From DATATV01 sp036268615 (GTDB taxonomy: Bacteria > Actinomycetota > Actinomycetes > Mycobacteriales > Pseudonocardiaceae): a stretch of DNA of 64,000 nucleotides. The position numbers were made by a program, and so were the translations under genes. Positions 50,764-59,771 of this stretch are shown piece by piece. The stretch lies in NCBI GenBank assembly GCA_036268615.1, contig DATATV010000147.1, positions 1 to 64,000 on the forward strand. Direction: 5' to 3'. Each line of letters begins with the position of its first letter. Position 1 is the first letter of the stretch. Below the pieces are notes generated by a model that saw nothing but the letters and a program-made list of their open reading frames with translations, searched no databases and was not told the DNA's origin.

Positions 50764-52317
50764 ATGGCAGTCAGCTTCAGATCGCGCAGAATCCTCGCCG
50801 TCGCCGCCGCCCTGCTGGTCGTCTCGGCCGGCGCCACCGCCTGCAAGACGACCACCACCGGGTCCGGATCAAGCTCCAGCGACACCATCACCATCGGCAC
50901 ACTGGTCGGTCCGACCTCGATGGACCCGCAGACCGGACAGTCCGGTGCCGACTACCAGTGGCTGGACTTCGTCTTCGCCCGGCTGATCAGCTACAACTCA
51001 CAGACCGGCGCGCTGCAACCGGCCCTGGCGACGGCGTGGACCTGGAGCGCGGACAAGAAAGAACTTGATCTCACCCTCCGGCAGGGAGTCACGTTCCAGG
51101 ACGGCACCCCGGTCAACGCCGCCGCCGTGGTGTTCACCCTTCAGCGGTACATGCAGAAGGGCGACATCAGCAACAACCTCGAATACATGACCGGGGTGAA
51201 GGCCGTCGGTGCCGACCAGGTCGCGGTCACCCTGAGCCAGCCCAACGCGCAACTCGTCTACGGCCTGGCCGACCGTGCCGGGATGATCCTCTCGCCGACC
51301 GCGGTGAACAAGGAGGGCGACGGCTTCGCCACTCATCCGGTCGGCGCCGGACCGTATTCGTTCGTATCCGAGGTGCCCAACGCCAGCTACACCTTCGCCA
51401 CGTTCCCGGGCTACTACCTCAATGCCCGGACCAAGCGGGTCAAGAACGTCAAGGTTCAGCTGTTCCAGACCGGTACCGCGATGACCACGGCCATGCAGAC
51501 CGGCGACATCCAGGTCGCCACGAACGTGCCGACCCAGGTCCTGCCACCGTTGCAGAAGGACACCAGTCTGACCACGGTCATCGGCCAGGGCTCGACCCCG
51601 GTGATCGTCTGGTTGGACGGCGCGCTCAAGCCGATGGACAACCCCAAGGTGCGGTTGGCCTTCAGCCTCGCGCTGGACCGGGAGGCGATCATGAAGGTGG
51701 CCACCGACGGACTCGGTGAGGTGACCACCGAACTCGCACCCAAGGGCACGGTCGGGTACGTGCCCGGTCTCGATCCGCTGTGGCCGGTCAACGGCAACCA
51801 GGCCGAGGCCAGGGAACTGCTCAAGGAAGCCGGTTACCCGAACGGGGTCAGCTTCACCTGCTACAACTACCCGGGCATCGGCTACGACATCACCGATCCG
51901 ATCATCGAGTCGGAGGAGGCCGCTGTCGGCATCCAGGTCAAGGTGCTCAACGGGTCGGCCACCCAGTCGGACGCGTTCTTCAAGGGCGGCTCCGGGCCGT
52001 GCCTGATGTCGGCCTACGCGGGCACGCCCAACCCGGCCGAGATCACCGAGGGAATCCTCTGGACCAAGTCGTTCTACGACGCCCAGCACGCCGACTTCGG
52101 GGTCGACCAGTTCATCAACCAGATCAACACGACCTACACCGACTCGTCGCTGAACGCGCTGTACGCGCAGATCTGGCAGACCCAGAAGACGAACCCGGGT
52201 GCGATCCCCATGTACACCGGGCCTGAGGTGAACGTCTATCAGCAGAACATCAAGGGCTGGGTGAACAGCCCGATCCAACAGGAGAACTGGTTCGGCATGT
52301 ACTACACGGGTGGCTGA
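50764..52317 (+). CDS. Family 5 solute-binding lipoprotein
   Basis: A 517-residue lipoprotein (LVVSAGATACKTT lipobox GATAC) with the SBP family 5 fold: TIGTLVGPTSMDPQTG, then ALATAWTWSADKKELDLTLRQGVTFQDGTPVNAAAVVFTLQRY, the signature of oligopeptide/nickel/opine-binding proteins. It delivers the substrate to the permeases downstream. The specificity cannot be read from the sequence. Confidence 0.93.
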   Translation: MAVSFRSRRILAVAAALLVVSAGATACKTTTTGSGSSSSDTITIGTLVGPTSMDPQTGQSGADYQWLDFVFARLISYNSQTGALQPALATAWTWSADKKELDLTLRQGVTFQDGTPVNAAAVVFTLQRYMQKGDISNNLEYMTGVKAVGADQVAVTLSQPNAQLVYGLADRAGMILSPTAVNKEGDGFATHPVGAGPYSFVSEVPNASYTFATFPGYYLNARTKRVKNVKVQLFQTGTAMTTAMQTGDIQVATNVPTQVLPPLQKDTSLTTVIGQGSTPVIVWLDGALKPMDNPKVRLAFSLALDREAIMKVATDGLGEVTTELAPKGTVGYVPGLDPLWPVNGNQAEARELLKEAGYPNGVSFTCYNYPGIGYDITDPIIESEEAAVGIQVKVLNGSATQSDAFFKGGSGPCLMSAYAGTPNPAEITEGILWTKSFYDAQHADFGVDQFINQINTTYTDSSLNALYAQIWQTQKTNPGAIPMYTGPEVNVYQQNIKGWVNSPIQQENWFGMYYTGG

Positions 52318-53410
52318 GCGGATGGGTTTCGGATCAGCGGTGCGGGGCTCGCGGTCGCGCGCCCCGCACGCCGCCGCAGCACCGGACAGCGGCAGCGGCG
52401 CCGCGCCGGGCGACGAACTGCTCGCCGTCCGGGGCCTGGAGATCGAGTTCGGGGCCGACCGCGGCTCCGGCCATCAGGCGGTCCGCGGCATCGACATCGC
52501 GTTGCGCCCGGGACGAGTCGTGGGCGTGGCGGGGGAGTCGGGCAGCGGCAAGAGTTCGCTCGCACTGGCCGTGATGGGACTGCTGCCGCCCGGTACGGTC
52601 GTCCGGGGTTCCATCCGTTACGACGGGGACGAACTGGTCGGGCTGGCCGAGAAACAGTTGCGGCGCTACCGGGGCAGCAAGATCGCGATGGTGTCCCAGG
52701 AGTCGACCGCGGCGCTCAACCCGACACTGCGCATCGGCCAGCAGATGAGGCTGGTGCTGCGCGCCCACTTCTCGGCCGACCGCGGGCAACTCGCGCAGCG
52801 CATGGTGCAGGCGCTGCGCGACGTGCAGCTGCACGATGTCGACCGGGTGCTGCACAGCTACCCGTCGGAGTTGTCCGGCGGCATGTGCCAACGCGTGGTC
52901 ATCGCCATGGCGTTGGCCTGTGGCTCGCAGGTGCTGTTGGCCGACGAGCCGACCACCGCGCTGGACGTCACCGTGCAGGGCGAGATCATCCGGCTGCTGC
53001 GCGGGCTGGTCGCGCAGCGGGGGCTGGCGCTGCTGATGATCTCGCACGATCTGGCCGTGCTGAACGAGATCTGTGACGACCTGGTTGTCATGTACCGCGG
53101 CGAGGTGGTCGAGCGTGGCCCGATCACCGAGGTGCTCCGCGCCCCGGCCCACCCGTACACCCGCGGCCTGCTGAACTCCGTGCCGCGGATGTCGAACCGG
53201 GGCACCGACCTGCCGACGCTGCCGATGTTCGACAGCGCGGAGGCACCCGGAACCGGCTGCCGATTCGCCGGCCGGTGTGCCTGGCGGGTGGACGCGTGTG
53301 CCGAGCGGCAGGTGCTGCTGCCGGTCCCGGCCGGCGCGGTCGACCCGGCGCGGGCGGCGCGCTGTCACCGGGTCGACGAGCTGACCGAGCAGCCGGAGGG
53401 GCTTCGATGA
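52310..53410 (+). CDS. Dpp/Opp-type ABC transporter ATP-binding protein (D-like)
   Basis: A 366-residue ATPase: Walker A GESGSGKS, Q-loop VSQESTAALNPTLRIGQQM, signature LSGGMCQR, Walker B LLADEPTTALD and switch SHD. The C terminus has the oligopeptide-type cysteines (GTGCRFAGRCAWRVDACAERQ). GTG 52310 overlaps the lipoprotein stop by eight bases, and an ATGA joins it to the permease. Confidence 0.93.
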   Translation: MAERMGFGSAVRGSRSRAPHAAAAPDSGSGAAPGDELLAVRGLEIEFGADRGSGHQAVRGIDIALRPGRVVGVAGESGSGKSSLALAVMGLLPPGTVVRGSIRYDGDELVGLAEKQLRRYRGSKIAMVSQESTAALNPTLRIGQQMRLVLRAHFSADRGQLAQRMVQALRDVQLHDVDRVLHSYPSELSGGMCQRVVIAMALACGSQVLLADEPTTALDVTVQGEIIRLLRGLVAQRGLALLMISHDLAVLNEICDDLVVMYRGEVVERGPITEVLRAPAHPYTRGLLNSVPRMSNRGTDLPTLPMFDSAEAPGTGCRFAGRCAWRVDACAERQVLLPVPAGAVDPARAARCHRVDELTEQPEGLR

Positions 53411-54366
53411 TCCGTCTTGTCGGGCGGCGGCTGGTGACCTCCGTCATCACCATCCTGACCACCAGCATCGTCGTGTTCGCGCTGCGCTTCGTGCTGCCGG
53501 GCGGCCCGGTCGAGGACATCCTCGGACAGTCCTCGGGCGTCGTGACCCAGGTCCAGGTCGATGCCCTGAAGCAGCGGTTGGGCCTGGACCGGTCGCCGGT
53601 CGAGCAGTACTGGATCTGGGCCAAAGGGGTGCTGCACGGCGATCTGGGGCAGTCCTACTACAGCTCCGAGCCGGTGACCCGCATTCTCGGGCAGGCGTTG
53701 GTCCCGTCGATCGAGCTGATCATCGGCGCGCTGCTCGTCTGCGTCGTCATCGGCGGCGGCCTCGGCATGTTCGCCGCGATCAAGCGGGACAAGCGGTCGG
53801 GTCGCATCGTGCTCGCCCTGACCGGGCTGGGACTGTCCATTCCCGACTTCTGGTTCGCCACCATCGCCGCCGGTGTTTTCGGCCTGTCACTCGGTATCTT
53901 CCCGGCCGTCGGGTACAACACGATCTCCGCCGACGGTTGGGCGTCGAACATCTACTCGATCATCCTGCCGGTGTTCGTGCTGTCCATGGTCACCGCGTCG
54001 TTCCTGGCCAGACACCTGTACAACAGCCTGGTCGAGACGCTGGACCGGCCCTACGTCCGCACCGCCTGGGCGACCGGACTGGCGCCGCGCACCGTCTACC
54101 TGCGCTGGGCCCTGCGCGCGGCGGTGGCGCCGGTGCTGACGTTCATTCCGCTCGCCGTGGCCGCGTTGATCTCCGGCACGGTGCTGGTGGAGAACGTGTT
54201 CAACATTCCCGGTGCCGGCACGCAGATCGTGCAGAGCGTGTTGCACCAGGACTACAACGTGTTGCAGGCGGTGGTGTTGGGCTCGGGCGTGATCGTCGCC
54301 GTGCTGAACCTCGGCACGGACCTGATCACCGCGACCATCGATCCGCGCGTGCGGGCACACGGTTAG
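53407..54366 (+). CDS. DppB-like ABC transporter permease
   Basis: A 319-residue permease with six membrane segments. It opens MIRLVGRRLVTSVITILTTSIVVFALRFVLPGGPVEDILG, and the DppB EAA loop is RPYVRTAWATGLAPRTVYLRWALRAAVAPVLTFI with VLVENVFNIPGAGTQIVQSV. The ATG overlaps the D-like ATPase stop. Confidence 0.94.
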   Translation: MIRLVGRRLVTSVITILTTSIVVFALRFVLPGGPVEDILGQSSGVVTQVQVDALKQRLGLDRSPVEQYWIWAKGVLHGDLGQSYYSSEPVTRILGQALVPSIELIIGALLVCVVIGGGLGMFAAIKRDKRSGRIVLALTGLGLSIPDFWFATIAAGVFGLSLGIFPAVGYNTISADGWASNIYSIILPVFVLSMVTASFLARHLYNSLVETLDRPYVRTAWATGLAPRTVYLRWALRAAVAPVLTFIPLAVAALISGTVLVENVFNIPGAGTQIVQSVLHQDYNVLQAVVLGSGVIVAVLNLGTDLITATIDPRVRAHG

Positions 54367-54379
54367 GGAAGGCGATGTC

Positions 54380-55243
54380 ATGGCGGTAGTCACCCAGGCT
54401 TCGGGTATCACGGCCGGCGTCCGGCCCGGCCGGCAGCGGCGAGCCCGACGGCGGATCGGGCTGGCGCCGAAGATCGGCTTCGTCATCCTGCTGATCCTGC
54501 TGATCGCCACGATGGCCGCACCGCTGCTGTCCCCGGACAACCCGCTGACGCTCGACCTGAACAGCCGGCTCGCCGGGCCCTCCGCCGCGCACCTGCTGGG
54601 CACCGATCTCAACGGCCGGGATGTGCTGAGCCGACTGATCTACGGCACCCGGTCGTCGTTCGAGGGGATCGCGATCGCGCTGGGCGTGACCATCGTGCTG
54701 GCCATCCCGTGGGGACTGGCCGCAGGCTTCGGTGGCCGGGTGGCCGACGAGATCCTGATGCGTGTCGGCGACGGCCTGCTGTCGTTTCCGCCGCTGGTGC
54801 TGGCCATCGGCGTGGTCGGTGTGTGGGGACCGAGCCTGACGCACAGCATGGTGGCGGTGGGCATCATCTTCGCCCCGTCGGTCGCTCGGCTGCTTCGTGG
54901 CGCGGTCCTTCCGCTGCGGCGAGCCGAGTTCGTGCTGGTGGCTCGCTCACTGGGAGTCGGCCGGCTGCGGGTGGCGTTCGGCCACGTGTTCCCCAACGCG
55001 ATGGGCCCGGTGCTGGTCCAGTTGTTCTCCCTCGGCAGCATCGCCCTGCTGCTGGAGGCGGCGCTGGGCTTCCTCGGGTTGGGCGTGTCCGCGCCGACGC
55101 CGTCCTGGGGCACCGACCTGGCCAGCGCCTACACCTACTTCTCCACTCTGCCGTGGGCGACCGTCTTTCCGGGCGTCATCATCACCCTGGGCGCGTGGAG
55201 CATCAGCATCGTCGGTGACGGTGTCCGCGACTGGCTTGGATAG
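54380..55243 (+). CDS. DppC-like ABC transporter permease
   Basis: A 287-residue permease: LLGTDLNGRDVLSRLIYGTRSSFEGIAIA and the EAA loop REFVLVARSLGVGRLRVAFGHVFPNAMGPVLVQ-type stretch, then EAALGFLGLGVSAPTPSWG, all standard for DppC/OppC. Fourteen bases after DppB. Completes the importer. Confidence 0.94.
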   Translation: MAVVTQASGITAGVRPGRQRRARRRIGLAPKIGFVILLILLIATMAAPLLSPDNPLTLDLNSRLAGPSAAHLLGTDLNGRDVLSRLIYGTRSSFEGIAIALGVTIVLAIPWGLAAGFGGRVADEILMRVGDGLLSFPPLVLAIGVVGVWGPSLTHSMVAVGIIFAPSVARLLRGAVLPLRRAEFVLVARSLGVGRLRVAFGHVFPNAMGPVLVQLFSLGSIALLLEAALGFLGLGVSAPTPSWGTDLASAYTYFSTLPWATVFPGVIITLGAWSISIVGDGVRDWLG

Positions 55244-55251
55244 GAGTACAG

Positions 55252-56091
55252 GTGACAGCTCGTACGGTGGACACCGGCACGCCTGATCTGCTGGCTGAAC
55301 TCAGCGACGGCGTCCTGCTCATCACCCTGCACCGACCCGAACGCCGCAATGCGTTGTCCGACAACATGCTTGACGGACTGTCGCGGATGCTCGCCTACGG
55401 TGAGCGCGAGCCCACGGTGGCGTGTGTGGTGCTGACGGGTGCGGCCGGCGCGTTCTGCGCCGGCGGCGATGTCAAAGCCTTCGACGAGGTCGGCGCGTTG
55501 AACGTCTCGGGTGGTGAACAGACGCCGTTGCACGAGAAGATCGAAGCCCAGTGCCGACTCCAGCGGGCCACCGCGGGCCGGTTGCACGACATGCCGAAGC
55601 CGACGATCGCCTGTATCGACGGAGCGGCGGCGGGCGCCGGACTCGGCCTGGCCCTGGCCTGCGACCTGCGGATCGCGGCGGAGTCCTCGGTGCTGCTGAC
55701 CGCGTTCGCAAGGGTCGGCCTCAGCGGCGACTACGGCGTGACCTGGTTCCTGACCCGGCTCGTGGGCAAGGCGAAGGCCCTGGAGTTGATGTGGCTGTCC
55801 GAGCGAATCCCCGCGACCCGGGCGCTCCAGTACGGACTGGTGAACCGGGTGACGCCGGTAGGAGAGGCCAGGTCGGTCGCCCTGTCCCTGGCCGCGGATC
55901 TGGCGCGCGGCCCCGCGGTCGCGTTGCAGGCCATCAAGGGCAACGTCAACCGCGCCGTGGACGGCGACCTGCTCAAGTGCATGGACGTCGAGGTCGCCGA
56001 AGGAATGCGCTGCGCCGCCACCGAAGACCACAAGGCAGCAGTAAGAGCATTCGCGGGAAATAGGCAAAGCGGAGCGGACCGACCGGCCTGA
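55252..56091 (+). CDS. Enoyl-CoA hydratase/isomerase
   Basis: A 279-residue crotonase: LHRPERRNALSDNML, GAAGAFCAGGDVKAFDEVG, and CIDGAAAGAGLGLALACDLRIAAESSVLLTAFARVGLSGDYGVTWFLTRLVG. GTG 55252 follows TAGGAG, eight bases after the DppC gene, so it belongs to the importer operon. Its linkage to CaiB and the transporter suggests that the imported acid becomes a CoA ester and is hydrated. Confidence 0.9.
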   Translation: MTARTVDTGTPDLLAELSDGVLLITLHRPERRNALSDNMLDGLSRMLAYGEREPTVACVVLTGAAGAFCAGGDVKAFDEVGALNVSGGEQTPLHEKIEAQCRLQRATAGRLHDMPKPTIACIDGAAAGAGLGLALACDLRIAAESSVLLTAFARVGLSGDYGVTWFLTRLVGKAKALELMWLSERIPATRALQYGLVNRVTPVGEARSVALSLAADLARGPAVALQAIKGNVNRAVDGDLLKCMDVEVAEGMRCAATEDHKAAVRAFAGNRQSGADRPA

Positions 56092-56183
56092 GACCGCTCT
56101 ACCCCTTCTCCCCGATACCAAGCGCACGTAGGACGATCGTGAATCGGGGCGAAGAGGCGGTGGACCGGACCTCGGGCGACTAG

Positions 56184-56259
56184 TGCCATCCCGGGGCCCG
56201 GCCCAAGCCCTTAGATGACGGGCACCACTCCGTGGCCCGGCCTGAAGACCCTTAGGCGA
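56184..56259. repeat. Imperfect direct repeat in the convergent intergenic region
   Basis: Two roughly 36-bp copies, 56184-56218 and 56223-56259, share CC-CCG-GGCCCGGCC and CCCTTAG blocks in the same order. They lie between the end of the enoyl-CoA hydratase gene and the end of the convergent SGNH gene. Each copy is GC-rich, could fold into a GGCC hairpin, and may act as part of a bidirectional terminator. A further stem (GGCCCT 56277-56282 with AGGGCC 56302-56307) follows. Confidence 0.5.
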
Positions 56260-56315
56260 AAGGTCGCTTCACTCCTGGCCCTCCCAGGCCGCTGCCGCGC
56301 CAGGGCCGGCCGCAC

Positions 56316-57194
56316 TCAGATCACCGCCTCGATCATCGCGGCATAAGCGGCCTCGCCGGCGAGATTGGGATGAAGCGTCGCGGTCGCGGGAGCGACCGGA
56401 TGGATTCCCTCGACCCAGCGAGTGGACTCCGGCTCGCACGGATCGTGGCCCATGCTCATGCTCAGGCTGTCGACGAAGGTGACACCCTCCGCCTGCGCCG
56501 CCGCCTTCAGCACGTTGTTCAGCTGCTGTCCGGCGTTGTCGAGGTAGGTGATGTCACCCGGGTAGTAGGGCAGATTGGTCGAGCAGTGGGTGGACACCCA
56601 GGTGGAATAGCTGGGCAGACCGGACAGGTAGCCGATGTAGACGATGAGGGCGTTGGGAGCCAACGACTTGATGTGTGCGATGTCGCCGGAAAGGTGGCTG
56701 GCCAGGTAGTTCAGTTCGGCGGTGTACGTGGCCGAGCCGCCCTGGCAGCTGGACGTCGCGCCGAGGCAGCCCGCGGTGCCGCCACCGACGTCGTTGCCGC
56801 CCATGCTGATGGTCACCAGCCGGGTGCTGGTACCGAGGGCGCTGTCCTGGGCCGGGTTGGCGCCCTGGGAGCTGGTGAAGGCGGCGGTGGTCGCACCGGA
56901 ACAGGCGCGATCGTCGAGCGCGATGCCATAGTGCGCCGCGATCAGGTGCGGGTAGCTGTTGGACGACTGGCCACAACCCGCGATGATCGCCGGCGACGTC
57001 AACTGGGTGGGCAGCCCGTACCCGGCGGTGTACGAGTCGCCGAGGGCGACGTAGTACGTGCCTGTGGCGGCCGAGGCGGGGGCGGCGAGTGCGGCTGGTA
57101 CCAGGATTGCCGCGAGTAACGAAATCGCCGCCGCGACAACAAAACGTATTCTCGTGCGGGGGCGTGCTGACCGTACATTTCGGGTAGGCGTCAT
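56316..57194 (-). CDS. Secreted SGNH/GDSL lipase/esterase
   Basis: A 292-residue exported hydrolase. Signal peptide FVVAAAISLLAAILVPAALAAPASA (cleaved after about residue 43), then block I VALGDSYTAG with the nucleophile Ser, block III GGND, and block V HPNLAGEAAYA with the catalytic His. Cysteine pairs (CGQSSNSY with ACSG; CLGATSSC; CEPE) suit disulfides outside the cell. The fold matches Streptomyces lipase/phospholipase relatives. Its promoter carries a copy of the regional operator, so it may release the acid used by the catabolic genes. Confidence 0.9.
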   Translation of the reverse strand: MTPTRNVRSARPRTRIRFVVAAAISLLAAILVPAALAAPASAATGTYYVALGDSYTAGYGLPTQLTSPAIIAGCGQSSNSYPHLIAAHYGIALDDRACSGATTAAFTSSQGANPAQDSALGTSTRLVTISMGGNDVGGGTAGCLGATSSCQGGSATYTAELNYLASHLSGDIAHIKSLAPNALIVYIGYLSGLPSYSTWVSTHCSTNLPYYPGDITYLDNAGQQLNNVLKAAAQAEGVTFVDSLSMSMGHDPCEPESTRWVEGIHPVAPATATLHPNLAGEAAYAAMIEAVI

Positions 57195-57293
57195 TGCATA
57201 CTCCTCGGGATTGGTCAGGCTCGGCGAACGAGTCTCAGCACAGTGGACTCAGGACCGAGTCACAGGGCGCACCAATGTGTTGCATGCCAAACG

Positions 57294-57324
57294 ATTCTAC
57301 ACCTGATATTGACGTCAGAGTCAA
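57294..57324 (-). promoter_or_regulatory. Promoter-operator of the SGNH hydrolase gene
   Basis: Minus-strand -35 TTGACT (57324-57319) and extended -10 TGTAGAAT (-10 proper TAGAAT, 57299-57294), 19 bp apart. TTGACTCTGACGTCA (57324-57310) is an operator copy overlapping the -35. It lies about 100 bp before ATG 57194. Confidence 0.5.
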
Positions 57325-57367
57325 GTCTGCGGACCGGTGGTCATTTCGACAGGAAGGGTGGTGATTC

Positions 57368-58132
57368 CTAGCCCAGTGTGACGCCGCCGTCGACGTAGAT
57401 GACCTGGCCGGTGACGTAGCCGGCTTCCTCGCCGACGAGAAAGGCCACCGTGTTCGCCACGTCGGCCGGAAGGCCACCACGCCGGACGGGGTTGGTGGCC
57501 GCCGCGGTCTTGCGCATCTGCTCGATGGTGATGCCGATCCGTTCGGCCGTCGCCTTGGTCATCGCGGTTTCGATGAATCCGGGTGCGATCGCGTTGGCGG
57601 TGATCCCGAACGGGCCGAGTTCGATGGCCAGCGTCCTGGTGAAACCTTGCAGTCCTGCTTTCGCGGTGGCGTAGTTCGCCTGGCCGCGGTTGCCAAGGGC
57701 CGAGGTGGACGACATCGACACGATCCGGCCGTATTTCGCCTCGACCATGTGCGCCTGGGCGATCTGACTGGCCAGAAAAGCACCGCGCAGATGGACGTCC
57801 AGCACCGTGGTCCAGTCGTCGTCGCTCATTTTGAACAGGAGGTTGTCCCGCAGCACCCCGGCATTGTTGACGAGAATGTGCAGCCCACCGAACTCGGCGA
57901 CGGTCCGGTCGACAGCGGCCTGCACCTGCTCACGTCGGGTGACGTCGGCGCCGAGCGCGACGGCCGTACCGCCGGCCTTGGTGATCTCCTCGGCGACCGC
58001 GCGCGCCGCGTCCAGGTTGCGGTCGACGATGGCGACGTGGGCGCCGTCGGCCGCCAGGCGGGTGGCGATGCCGGCGCCGATGCCCTGGCCACCACCGGTG
58101 ACGAACGCGACTCGTCGGCTGACACCGGGCAT
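57368..58132 (-). CDS. SDR-family 3-oxoacyl reductase/3-hydroxyacyl-CoA dehydrogenase
   Basis: A 254-residue FabG-like SDR: AFVTGGGQGIGAGIATRLAADG, NNAGVLRDNLLFKM, catalytic YATAK, and NAIAPGFIETAMT. ATG 58132 follows AAGGAG. Third gene of the thiolase-ligase-SDR operon on the minus strand. It may act on the 3-hydroxyacyl-CoA intermediate. Confidence 0.9.
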   Translation of the reverse strand: MPGVSRRVAFVTGGGQGIGAGIATRLAADGAHVAIVDRNLDAARAVAEEITKAGGTAVALGADVTRREQVQAAVDRTVAEFGGLHILVNNAGVLRDNLLFKMSDDDWTTVLDVHLRGAFLASQIAQAHMVEAKYGRIVSMSSTSALGNRGQANYATAKAGLQGFTRTLAIELGPFGITANAIAPGFIETAMTKATAERIGITIEQMRKTAAATNPVRRGGLPADVANTVAFLVGEEAGYVTGQVIYVDGGVTLG

Positions 58133-58188
58133 GCCGGATCTCCTTACGTAGCAGGTATTGATGAGCAGACAACCAGGCGGCGGTCGGT

Positions 58189-59742
58189 TCAGGCGCCGGC
58201 CGGGGTGACGGCCCGGTACCGGTCGCGCAGCAGTCGCTTGTAGAGCTTGCCGGTCGGCAGCCGTGGCAGGTCGGTGACGAAGTCGATCGAGCGCGGACAC
58301 TTGTAGTGCGCCAACCGTTCCCGGCAGTAGGTCATGAGTTGGGCCGACAGGGCCGGGCCCGCGGCGTCCGGGTCGACGAGTACGACGACCGCCTTGACCG
58401 CCTCGCCCAGGTCGGGGTGGGGCACGCCGATGACCGCGACATCGGCCACGGCCGGATGCGCGGCGAGCAGGTTCTCGGTCTCCTGCGGGTAGATGTTCAC
58501 CCCGCCGGAGATGATCATGTGACTCTTCCGGTCGGTCAGGTAGAGGTAGCCGTCCTGGTCGAGGTAGCCGATGTCGCCGACCGTGGAGAGCGTGTCGGCG
58601 CCGTCGTCGAAGCGGTTTTCGGCCGTCTTCGCGGGGTCGTCGAAGTAGACGAAGTTGGTGGCGCCCCTGAACCAGACGGTGCCGTTGGTTCCGGTCGGGC
58701 AGGCCACGAGGTCGTCATCGAGGATCTCGACCGCACCGATGATCGCCCTGCCGACCGTTCCGGGGTGCGCGAGCCACTCGTGGGAGTCGCACCAGGTGAA
58801 GCCGTTGCCCTCGGTGGCGCCGTAGTACTCGACCACGATCGGCCCGAGCCAGTCGATCACGGCCTGTTTGATCGGCACCGGGCACGGAGCCGCGCCATGG
58901 ATGATGACTTCGAGCGAGGACAGGTCGTAGCGGGCCCGCACCTCGGGGTCCAGGCGCAACAGCCGGATGAACATGGTCGGCACCAATTGGCAGTGCGTGA
59001 TGCGGTACCGCTCGACCAGTTGGCACCACTGCTCGGGGTCGAAGTGGTTCATCACCACGACGGTGCCGCCGAAGCGCAACGCGCCGGCGACGCTGCCCTG
59101 CGGCGCGGAGTGGTAGAGCGGGGCCGGGTTGAGATAGGTCATGCCCTCGCGGAAGCCGAGCAGGTCTCGCACCCAGTCCAGGACTTCGCCGGCGTCCTCG
59201 GGTGCCGCGTCCTGCAACGGTCGGCAGATGCCCTTGGGCTGCCCGGTGGTGCCGGATGAGTACAGCATGACCTGGCCACGGCGTTCGTCGCGGACCGGAG
59301 TGACCGGATATCGCGCGACGGCCTCGTCGAAGGACTCCCAGGACCGCCCGGGGATCGTGCGGCCGAACATCAGAAATCGCTCCACCACGGGACAGGAGCG
59401 CTGGTGGGGTACCGCGGTCTCGGCCAGTGCGCTCGAAGCGAAGAACACCCTGGCCCGGCAGTTGTTGACGATGTAGGCCGCTTCGTCGGCCACCAGGTGG
59501 GTGTTGATCAGCGTGAAGTACAGGCCGGTGCGTTCGGCGGCCGACTCGACAACCAGCATTTCCAGCCGGTTCTCACTCATCACCGCGATGTGGTCGCCGC
59601 GGCGGAGGCCCTGCGCGCGCAGCAGGTGCGCCACCTGGTTGGCCGCCGCGTCGAACTCGGCGAAGGTGAGCTGATCGCCGGTGTCGGCCATGATCAGCGC
59701 GGGCTTGTCGGGAGTCGCGGTGGTGTACGGGCCGGGGTACAT
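58189..59742 (-). CDS. Acyl-CoA synthetase (AMP-forming)
   Basis: A 517-residue ANL-family ligase: YSSGTTGQPKGI (P-loop), YYGATEGNGF (A5-type), VGDIGYLDQDGYLYLTDRKSHMIISGGVNIYPQE and the catalytic Lys in PTGKLYKR near the end. ATG 59742 is the start. A longer open frame upstream reads into antisense of the thiolase gene. It would make the CoA ester of a carboxylic acid with ATP and sits 29 bp after the thiolase. Confidence 0.92.
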   Translation of the reverse strand: MYPGPYTTATPDKPALIMADTGDQLTFAEFDAAANQVAHLLRAQGLRRGDHIAVMSENRLEMLVVESAAERTGLYFTLINTHLVADEAAYIVNNCRARVFFASSALAETAVPHQRSCPVVERFLMFGRTIPGRSWESFDEAVARYPVTPVRDERRGQVMLYSSGTTGQPKGICRPLQDAAPEDAGEVLDWVRDLLGFREGMTYLNPAPLYHSAPQGSVAGALRFGGTVVVMNHFDPEQWCQLVERYRITHCQLVPTMFIRLLRLDPEVRARYDLSSLEVIIHGAAPCPVPIKQAVIDWLGPIVVEYYGATEGNGFTWCDSHEWLAHPGTVGRAIIGAVEILDDDLVACPTGTNGTVWFRGATNFVYFDDPAKTAENRFDDGADTLSTVGDIGYLDQDGYLYLTDRKSHMIISGGVNIYPQETENLLAAHPAVADVAVIGVPHPDLGEAVKAVVVLVDPDAAGPALSAQLMTYCRERLAHYKCPRSIDFVTDLPRLPTGKLYKRLLRDRYRAVTPAGA

Positions 59743-59771
59743 GTTCGCTCCGTCCTGCTGGTTCGTCGGGT

